Source: JBDSGC01 sp046594105
GTDB lineage: Bacteria > Acidobacteriota > Thermoanaerobaculia > Gp7-AA8
Direction of reading: 5' to 3'
NCBI GenBank assembly: GCA_046594105.1
Contig: JBKJQB010000221.1
Span: forward strand, 1-6,739
Length of the DNA: 6,739 bases
The notes under the pieces are model-generated. The model ran no database searches and had not been told where the DNA came from. It worked only from the letters and a program-made list of their open reading frames with translations. A program made the position numbers and the translations under genes. Numbering within the stretch: the first letter of the stretch is position 1; each line of letters opens with the position of its first letter. Shown here one piece after another: positions 1 to 6,739 of the stretch.

Positions 1-458
1 GCCGCTTCTTTCTGGTGATGCTGGCGCTGGGCATTCTTCCCACCAACCAGATTCACCAGTGGGCACACCACCCGGCCCCCATCCGGTACGAAGAACGCGG
101 CGACCAGGATGGGCAATACGCCCAGTGCGACGTCGCTATTCAGATGGAGAAACGGACGCGACACGATGTCCTGCGCGTTGAGGTGGTGCACGCGAAACGG
201 CCGGATGAACCTGGGGCCGATCACCGCCGTGGTTTCACTTCCCCAGGTATCCGCGGTCCAGTGAACGAGGCCGGACAGCAGGTCTGCGATCATCCACACC
301 AGCGGCGGCACCAGCAGGTTCCAGAGCGGGAAGGGGAGTGTCGCCAGATGAACCGCGTGAATCGCGAAAAGTGTCAGCGACGAGACGACGACGGCGATCG
401 CCGTCGACCTCTCGGCCGCCGATGCGGTACCGAGCACCGTCAGACCTTCATCACTCAT
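1..458 (-). CDS. CarF/Kua/TMEM189-type desaturase (plasmanylethanolamine desaturase family), N-terminal part, broken
   Basis: This family (Myxococcus CarF, animal TMEM189/PEDS1) introduces the vinyl-ether double bond of plasmalogens in the membrane, using a metal-dependent histidine-cluster active site. Reading leftward from the ATG at 458, the frame stays open for 152 codons to the window edge. Hydrophobic segments lie at about residues 21-40, 43-64 and 109-124. Family hallmarks are DLLSGLVHWTADTWGS (59-74, with H66 and D70) and GPRFIRPFRVHH (81-92, with H91 and H92). A GGA lies a few bases before the ATG; the other ATG, at 475, stops after six codons. Up to about residue 125 (base 84) the protein is family-like. 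Beyond that the frame is only the antisense of a family motif on the plus strand, so residues about 126-152 are not genuine. The C-terminal histidine cluster is not in the window. Family assignment is strong; substrate is inferred from the family. Confidence 0.85.
   Translation of the reverse strand, partial: MSDEGLTVLGTASAAERSTAIAVVVSSLTLFAIHAVHLATLPFPLWNLLVPPLVWMIADLLSGLVHWTADTWGSETTAVIGPRFIRPFRVHHLNAQDIVSRPFLHLNSDVALGVLPILVAAFFVPDGGRVVCPLVNLVGGKNAQRQHHQKEA
3..83 (+). pseudogene. Inverted fragment of a CarF/Kua-type desaturase
   Basis: Read on the plus strand from base 3, this stretch encodes a hydrophobic run ending in LGILPTNQIHQWAHHPAP. That is the conserved TNQxHxWxH motif of the same CarF/TMEM189 family (human form: TNQIHKWSH), which normally follows the part encoded on the minus strand at 84-458. 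After about base 83 the plus frame continues only as an antisense reading of the minus-strand gene and loses family likeness. The piece lacks the family's N-terminal half within the window and its last histidine cluster, so it cannot be a functional gene here. It is best read as the missing middle of the neighbouring gene flipped in orientation, or as part of a second copy entering from the left. Confidence 0.7.
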
Positions 459-494
459 GCGAATTCCGGATTCATGCTAGCGTGAATCAAGTCC

Positions 495-1592
495 ATGAAC
501 GCTGGCGCGAGGTCTCCGCGCATCACCTGGGGCACAGGGGCCGGTGTCACCTCCGGCATCCTCGGAGCCCTTTGCGTTTTCGGCGAGCTTTGTTTCCGAT
601 TCCCTCACCATCTCGTCAGCAACGACGCCAGGGCGCTGTACGTCGCGCATCTGGACGTCTTTCGCGGGCTGCTCCTGGTCTGCATCATCGCGACGTTCCT
701 CCTGGGATGCACCGGCGTCCTGCTGGCGCGTTCGAAACATGGAATGGCCGGTTTGCTGCTTGGTACGGTCGCCCTTCTGCTGGGTGGCCCCAAGGCCGAG
801 GCAATCACGGACCACCCGGTGAAATTCACCGCCAGCCTCGACTTTTTCGTCCTCGAGCTCCTCATCCTCGGGTTGCTTTTCATTCCCATGGAGCGGTTGT
901 GGCCTCTGCGCAGCCAGGCAGTGTTTCGCAAGGGATGGCAGACCGACCTCACCCACTTCTTCGCCAATCACGTGGGCATTCAGCTCCTGGCGTTTTTCTC
1001 GATCATTCCCGTGCAGCTCTTCTTCGCCTGGGCAGTCCATAACCCGATTCAGAAAAGGGTGGTCCTGCAACCGCTCTGGTTGCAATTCATCGAGGTGCTC
1101 TTCGCCGTGGAGCTGGCAAGCTATTGGGCGCATCGCACATTCCATCGTGTGCCGATTCTCTGGCGCTTCCACTCGATCCATCACTCCATCGAGCAGATGG
1201 ACTGGCTTGCCGGCTCACGACTCCACGTCGTCGATGTCATCGCCACTCGCCTGATCGGGTTCCTTCCGATCTTCCTCATCGGATTCTCCCCAGGCGCGAT
1301 CTACGGCTATCTCATCTTCGTCTCGTTCCATGCGGTGTACATCCACGCCAACGTGCGCCATCGCTGGCCGTTGATCCGGTATGTGATCGCGACGCCGGAG
1401 TTTCATCACTGGCACCATGCGGCGGAGCCGGAAGCCGTGGACAAAAACTTCGCGGTGCTCTTGTCGTGCGTCGACCAGGTCTTCGGAACCGCGTACCGGC
1501 CGGATCGCTGGCCGGAACGCTACGGAGTGGTCGGTGAGAAGCCACCGGAGAACTACGTCGACCAGCTCGCGTATCCGTTCCGCGCCCGTTGA
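495..1592 (+). CDS. Fatty acid hydroxylase / sterol desaturase superfamily membrane protein
   Basis: Predicted integral-membrane di-iron enzyme of the superfamily that hydroxylates or desaturates lipids and sterols and includes alkylglycerol monooxygenase. The 365 residues carry the histidine signature: HRTFH (213-217, HX3H), HSIHH (226-230, HX2HH) and HHWHH (304-308, HX2HH), plus H279 and H284 in a membrane segment. Likely membrane spans are about 17-36, 58-78, 85-98, 116-133, 157-180, 195-212 and 252-282. The first 115 residues form an extra N-terminal membrane region ahead of the catalytic domain, which starts near PMERLWPLR (131-139). The ATG at 495 is the first possible start, since an in-frame TGA lies at 483-485; no strong ribosome site is seen. 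The gene diverges from the CarF-like gene across only 36 bp, so the two probably share a control region that overlaps their coding ends. The precise substrate cannot be read from sequence; an ether-lipid or fatty acyl chain is a guess from the neighbour. Confidence 0.93.
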   Translation: MNAGARSPRITWGTGAGVTSGILGALCVFGELCFRFPHHLVSNDARALYVAHLDVFRGLLLVCIIATFLLGCTGVLLARSKHGMAGLLLGTVALLLGGPKAEAITDHPVKFTASLDFFVLELLILGLLFIPMERLWPLRSQAVFRKGWQTDLTHFFANHVGIQLLAFFSIIPVQLFFAWAVHNPIQKRVVLQPLWLQFIEVLFAVELASYWAHRTFHRVPILWRFHSIHHSIEQMDWLAGSRLHVVDVIATRLIGFLPIFLIGFSPGAIYGYLIFVSFHAVYIHANVRHRWPLIRYVIATPEFHHWHHAAEPEAVDKNFAVLLSCVDQVFGTAYRPDRWPERYGVVGEKPPENYVDQLAYPFRAR

Positions 1593-1704
1593 GTGCGGAC
1601 GATGCCAGCGCCAGAGCAACCCGCGCCCACCTGCAGAAGCTAGGAGCCTGCGCGGTAGAACGTCTTGGAGCGTGATCTTGGCGGAGCCTTGGGCAACCAG
1701 CGCC

Positions 1705-1718
1705 GCCGGCCGTGCCGG

Positions 1719-1719
<1 letters not shown>
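1705..1719. terminator. GC-rich hairpin at the end of the response regulator gene (weak terminator candidate)
   Basis: GCCGGC, a CGT loop, then GCCGGC form a perfect 6-bp stem that touches the regulator's TAG stop (1719-1721). It lies in the 126-bp convergent spacer after the hydroxylase gene and could act on transcripts from either side. No T-run follows on either strand, so intrinsic termination is doubtful. GCCGGC is self-complementary, which makes such a pairing easy by chance in GC-rich DNA. Nothing else is recognisable in 1593-1718. Confidence 0.25.
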
Positions 1720-3130
<1,411 letters not shown>

Positions 3131-3134
<4 letters not shown>

Positions 3135-5959
3135 GTCGGTTTGGAGCCCACCGGCTCCGGTTCCTCCAGGCGACGGCGCGATGCCGTGTCGTCGCCCAGC
3201 ATGCTCGCGGCGTTGCTTCTGCGAGGGATCGAAATGGTGAACTCCGCCCCGGCGCCTTGCTGGCTGCGGACCGAGATTTCGCCGTCGGACGCATCCAGAA
3301 TCCGTCGGGTGATGGCCAGACCGAGGCCTGTGCCGCCCTGCCCTCGGCGGGTGGTGACCAGCGGCTCGAAAATGCGGCCGATCAGCTCTGCCGGAATCCC
3401 TCTCCCGTCGTCCCGGATGCGGATCTCCACGTGCGATTCATTGGCGCTGGCGGATATCCAGATATTGCCGCCCTCGCTGACTGCATCGCGCGCATTGAGC
3501 ATGACGTTGGTCAGAACCTGCTGGAGATCGTGGAAGTTCCCATGGACCCGAACGTCCTCCACCGGCGCCACATGCACCTGAATGTGCCGGGCCTGCATCA
3601 GATCGTCGTGCAGGGCCACGGTGGAGGCGATCAACTCGGGGATGTCGATCCGGTCGCGTGTTCTCGGCCTGCTGGCGATGAGATCGAGCAGGTTGTTGAC
3701 CAGATTCGAAGCGCGGAAGGACTGCTGCTCCATTTTCTTCAACAGACGGTATTTCGGGTCATCTTCCGCCGTGTCGGCGAGAAGGAGCTGGGCGTAGGAG
3801 GAGATCCCAGTCAGCGGCGTGTTGACCTCATGCGCAACTCCGGCCGCGAGGAGGCCGAGCGAGGCCAGACGGTCTTTGTCCTGCAGCTCGCGCTCGAGAC
3901 GGACGCGCTCGGTCACGTCGCCGATCACCAGCACGCGGGCTCCGTCGGCCACGTCTCCGGCATGCAGAGGGCTGGCCGTCACGGTGACTTCCTTTTCCAC
4001 CCCGCTGCGATTGGTGAAACTCGTGGCGATGGCGCGGCCGCCGGACTCCTGGAGCTCCGCAAAAGGAGGAAAAAGCTCTCCGATCGGCGCGTCGATCCCT
4101 TCGCCTCCCACCAGTTCCCAGAAGGCATGGTTTGCGGTGAGCACGAGATCGTCTGCAGAAACGACGGCGATCGCCGAGGGAGAGGACTCGATGATGTTCT
4201 CGTTGTACTCCTTGAGGGATCGGATCTCTTCGAGCTGCCGCCGCAGCCTGCCGTAGAGCCGCGAATTTTCGATGGCCAGCGCGACCGGTGCCGTCAGCGA
4301 CTCCACCAGATGCAGATCATCGCGGGAGAGCGGCTCCTCACCGCGTTTCGTCCCCAGAAGCAGGACGCCCTGCAGCTCGCCGCGGTTTCGGAGGGGAAAG
4401 GCGTAGCGATAGCCGGCCTTGAGCAGCTGCCAGGGCAGTTCCGTCGCATCAGGCAGCCGCGGCTCCGTCAGCACCAGGGGCCCTTCCACCGGCATCGGCC
4501 CGAATGCGGTGACCGGCGCGCGCCGAGGCACCTGCGGATCCTCTTCGTAGACGACCAGGGAAGGACCTTCGCGCATGAACAGATTCATCTTCTGCAGCCC
4601 CAGGGCGGCCCGCAACCGTTCGCGCATCATCGAGAGCAGCTCGTGCACGTCGTGGAACGTCGCCAGTTCCTGGGCGAACTCCGACATGGCCCGACGGTGC
4701 TTGTAGCTGTCGCGGTAGACGAACATCTCGATGACCGACTCGATCCGGCCTTTTACCGGAATGAGCACGCCGGCGATGAGGAGTCCGGAGGTGAACGCCA
4801 GGAAGTTTCGCTCCAGCGCCGAGCGCTCCTCGATCATGTGCGACAGGACCAGATTGATCGTGGAGAAGGCGATCATCCCGAAGATGAAGGTGACCGAATA
4901 GGCCAGGATCTCTTTGATCACCACCTCCACGTCCCACAACTTGTATTTGAGGATGGAGACCGCGAAGGCCAGAGGGATCAGCGCCAGCGGCAGAATCGAG
5001 ATGGTCGCGTAGATCGGTTTGACCGATCCCACCACCAGGTACGGAACGATGTACACCAGGAGGAAGGGAAGGAACCCCATGATCATGCCGAGGTAGATCC
5101 ACTTGATCTGTTTCTTCCCGACGGCGGCGGCGGTTCCGTAGGTGTAGGCGAGAGCGACCACGGCCAGCGTGAAGTAGACGGCAAAGTGCACCAGTTCCCA
5201 GCGCTGGATCAGCTCGAAGGAGCGGTAGGCGCTGGCGATGGCCAGACGGTTGTGGAAGAGGAGCAGGTCGAGGTTCCACGCCGCGAGCAGCGCGGGGGGC
5301 AGATACATCGCGGCCAGCAATCCCCGCTGCCGCACGATCGGCCGCGGGAACACCAGGAAGAAGTTCAGAGTCAGCGGCGGCAGCAGGATGGTCGCGAACT
5401 CCTCGACCAGCTGCAGGATCTTGTACGAGGCATCGATGTCGCCTGCCGGCGTGTAGACATAGACGATGAAAGAAAGCAGCGTGACGAAATAGAAGAGGGT
5501 CGACTCCCGCCGGCCGCCGCGAAAGAGTGTGAACAGGCCGATGGCCAGATAGAGAAAGCCGATGAAGCTGAGAATCAGATAGGAGTAGTCAATCTTCAAC
5601 TCGGGAACGCGGTAGCGGATGGCGAAGGTCCGGCTGCCACGGACCACCACCATGGGGGTCGACTGCCCGATCCGTCGCAGTGTCTTCTGCAGCCCCTCGA
5701 TTTCGGTAGTCGGTGTCTCGCCGATGACCCAGATTGCGTCGCCGCGACGCAGGCCGGCCTGCTCCGCTCCGCTTCCCGGCTCCACCGACTCCACCACGAT
5801 CACGCCCTTGCTGCGGCTGAAGGTGAAGTCGATCCGCTCGAAGGAAGACCTCTTTCTCTGGAACGAAGCGAAGGCTCCCGCGACGATAGCGACGGTCAGC
5901 AGGAAAATCAGCAGATTCGAAACCAGAGATCTGCGCATGGGCAAGGGGACTATAGACAT
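3131..5959 (-). CDS. Membrane sensor histidine kinase with PDZ, polytopic membrane region, GAF, PAS, HisKA and HATPase domains
   Basis: Sensor partner of the NtrC-type regulator; it should autophosphorylate on H710 and pass the phosphate to D53 of the regulator. Order in the 942 residues: membrane anchor (about 11-32); PDZ domain (about 42-118, with EPGSGAEQAGLRRGDAIWVI) probably outside the membrane; some eight or nine membrane spans (about 125-402) containing LNFFLVFPRP (198-207) and KYKLWDVEVVIKEIL (338-352), which resemble ComP-like polytopic sensors; a GAF-like domain (about 425-565); PAS (about 583-690); HisKA with GVAHEVNTPLTGI (707-719); and HATPase with N-box NVMLNARDA (818-826), G1 DDGRGIP (850-856), F-box IFEP (863-866) and G2 GGTGLGLA (875-882). 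All catalytic boxes look intact. A TGA immediately precedes the ATG at 5959; the ATG at codon 8 (5938) is an alternative. Neither has a clear ribosome site. The PDZ suggests the signal may be a peptide or protein end. The ligand is unknown. Confidence 0.95.
3143..3158 (-). promoter_or_regulatory. mRNA hairpin 8 nt before the regulator start codon
   Basis: On the minus-strand transcript, GGAGCC-GGTG-GGCTCC forms a perfect 6-bp GC stem with a 4-nt loop. It lies inside the last codons of the sensor gene and ends 8 nt before the regulator ATG at 3134. It covers the position where a ribosome site would sit, so initiation without a translating upstream ribosome should be poor. The pairing is directly visible; a regulatory role is inferred. 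Confidence 0.4.
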
Positions 5960-5973
5960 TCAACGCAGGTGCC
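5960..5973 (-). promoter_or_regulatory. Degenerate sigma-54 (-24/-12)-like element at the sensor gene start
   Basis: On the minus strand the sequence reads GGCAC-CTGCG-TTGA, close to the sigma-54 consensus GGCAC-N5-TTGC with the correct GG-N10 spacing, but with GA in place of the near-invariant GC at -12. It directly abuts the ATG at 5959, so a transcript from it would start inside the first codons and only the ATG at 5938 could be used. Because the operon encodes a sigma-54 activator, autoregulation is thinkable, but the mismatch keeps this a weak call. Confidence 0.2.
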
Positions 5974-6089
5974 GCGCTGACGGTCAATCTAAATGCTTGA
6001 AGCCAAACGTTCGGCGGATTGAATCGGGATCGTCCTCCGATGCGTGGTCTTCAATGTGATGGATTCTCAGGCCGGTTTCTTGAAGTATC

Positions 6090-6105
6090 CCCTCAGCCGG
6101 GAGGG
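6090..6105. terminator. Short hairpin downstream of the TIGR02757-family gene
   Basis: CCCTC, a six-base loop, then GAGGG form a 5-bp stem 16-31 bases past the stop at 6122. No T-run follows on the minus strand (GATACTTC comes next). It lies in the 162-bp spacer 5960-6121, which shows no convincing gene and is somewhat less GC-rich near 5985-6020, where the promoter of the sensor operon might be expected. Only weak support for termination. Confidence 0.2.
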
Positions 6106-6121
6106 CCACTCCGATCCCCGC

Positions 6122-6739
6122 TCACACCACAGGGAACCGGCAGACGTCCCGCAGCAGGCACACGTCGCAGTTTTCCTTGCGCCGGCGACGGCTGCAACGG
6201 TCCAGGATCCCCAGACGGCACAGCGCGAAGTCGTAGCGCACGGGATCGCTCGGATCGAAGCGGGCCAGCCGGTCGGTCACCGCGCGGGCCGCTTTCCAGT
6301 CCGCGCTCTTGCGCTCGCTCAGCCCCAGGAAGGTGGCGATCCGATGCACGTGCGTGTCGAGCGGCATGACCAGCTTCGCCGGATCGACGAAAGCCCAGAT
6401 CCCGAGATCGGGAGAGGTGCGGCGGACCATCCAGCGCAGAAAGAGGTTCATGCGCTTGCATGCGCTGCCGTTGTCGGGCGAGCTGAGAAGGTAGTGGAGA
6501 CCGCGCCGCTCGTCCGGCGGGAGCTCGGGCAAGGGCAATCCGCATCCGGCGATCAATGCCCCGACGAACCGGCCGAGCGACGGACCGATATCGGTGTCGC
6601 CATGGTCGTACGACGTCTGGAAAAGCGACCCCAGCGAACCGTGAACAGAGGTTGCGGCCGACATCCGCTCGAGCAGTGCCACCAGGTGAGTGGTCTTGTG
6701 GAACCGGTGCGCGAAACCGGCAAAACGCCGTTCTCCCTC
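6122..6739 (-). CDS. TIGR02757/DUF2400 family protein, HhH-GPD (endonuclease III) relative, C-terminal 205 residues
   Basis: The frame is open from the right edge to TGA at 6122-6124; the first visible residues (RRFAGFAHRFHK) already match the family, so the gene starts outside the window and the GTG at 6682 is internal. Numbering from the edge, the key parts are KRMNLFLRWMVR (95-106), PLDTHVHRIATFLGL (126-140), SDPVRYDFALCRLGI (164-178), and a C-terminal cysteine set C182-X8-C191-X2-C194-X5-C200. LDTHVHR lines up with VDTHIFR of endonuclease III, whose Asp is catalytic (here D128). The cysteines resemble that enzyme's 4Fe-4S loop (C-X6-C-X2-C-X5-C). The GPGxG-type hairpin with its catalytic Lys is not evident. 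A DNA-repair-like fold is therefore likely, but I know of no established biochemical activity for this family. It lies on the same strand as the sensor operon, 162 bp upstream; a functional tie is not suggested by sequence. Confidence 0.88.
   Translation of the reverse strand, partial: EGERRFAGFAHRFHKTTHLVALLERMSAATSVHGSLGSLFQTSYDHGDTDIGPSLGRFVGALIAGCGLPLPELPPDERRGLHYLLSSPDNGSACKRMNLFLRWMVRRTSPDLGIWAFVDPAKLVMPLDTHVHRIATFLGLSERKSADWKAARAVTDRLARFDPSDPVRYDFALCRLGILDRCSRRRRKENCDVCLLRDVCRFPVV

Noticed and set aside
468..481. GG-N10-GC spacing resembling a sigma-54 promoter upstream of the hydroxylase gene
   Set aside because: Only the GG and GC dinucleotides fit; the flanking bases (GGATT, TAGC) differ from consensus, and such spacing arises often by chance.
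15..485. Plus-strand frame of 156 codons at the left end
   Set aside because: Only bases 3 to about 83 resemble a protein family; from there on it is the antisense of the CarF-like N-terminal region.
477..1184. Minus-strand frame of 235 codons opposite the hydroxylase gene
   Set aside because: Charge-rich antisense reading of a gene with clear membrane spans and histidine motifs; no domain of its own.
1621..1655. CCGCGC (1621-1626) pairing with GCGCGG (1650-1655) as a terminator for the hydroxylase gene
   Set aside because: The loop would be 23 bases and no T-run follows, so there is little support beyond GC-rich chance pairing.
4449..5279. Second minus-strand frame of 276 codons inside the sensor gene
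   Set aside because: Shifted-frame shadow of the sensor, rich in R, G and P, with no family likeness; the true frame has continuous membrane, GAF and PAS features through this stretch.
3257..5980. Long open frame on the plus strand (907 codons) opposite the sensor kinase
   Set aside because: It lies antisense to a gene with complete, ordered kinase domains, and its translation is a charge-rich R/Q/D/H/G mixture with no recognisable domain. Long antisense frames are common in GC-rich coding DNA.
5951..5987. TTGACC (minus strand, 5987-5982) with TCTATA (5956-5951) as a sigma-70 promoter for the sensor gene
   Set aside because: The spacer is 25 bp, too long. At 17 bp the -10 would be GTTGAA, a poor match.

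Overview
This is a high-GC bacterial window of 6.7 kb with four well-supported genes, a fifth running off the right edge, and one structural oddity at the left edge. The taxon cannot be fixed from the sequence. The long multi-domain sensor kinase paired with an NtrC-type regulator, together with a CarF-type desaturase, would suit a soil-type lineage such as Acidobacteriota or Myxococcota; this is an impression from protein style only.

Left part (1-1592): two membrane-embedded, histidine-rich oxidase-type enzymes start 36 bp apart and diverge. Leftward is the N-terminal part of a Kua/CarF/TMEM189-type desaturase, the family that makes the vinyl-ether bond of plasmalogens. Rightward is a complete 365-residue fatty acid hydroxylase/sterol desaturase superfamily protein, the superfamily that also contains alkylglycerol monooxygenase. 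Together they suggest a small lipid-modification locus, possibly for ether lipids. The CarF-like gene is broken near base 80: the next part of the same protein (TNQIHQWAHH) is encoded on the opposite strand at the window edge. This has the form of a fold-back inversion, either an assembly or amplification artefact or a real rearrangement.

Middle part (1719-5959, minus strand): a two-gene two-component operon. The 942-residue sensor has a membrane anchor, an extracytoplasmic PDZ domain, a polytopic membrane region, GAF, PAS, HisKA and HATPase domains. Its stop overlaps the start of the 471-residue regulator (REC, sigma-54 AAA+, Fis-type HTH) in an ATGA junction. A perfect 6-bp hairpin lies 8 nt before the regulator's start codon, and a degenerate sigma-54-like element lies at the sensor's 5' end. 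The regulator converges with the hydroxylase gene across a 126-bp spacer.

Right part (6122-6739, minus strand): the C-terminal 205 residues of a TIGR02757/DUF2400 protein, an HhH-GPD (endonuclease III) relative with a four-cysteine iron-sulfur signature. A 162-bp spacer without a visible gene separates it from the sensor gene. I found no RNA gene, CRISPR array, insertion sequence or prophage gene.
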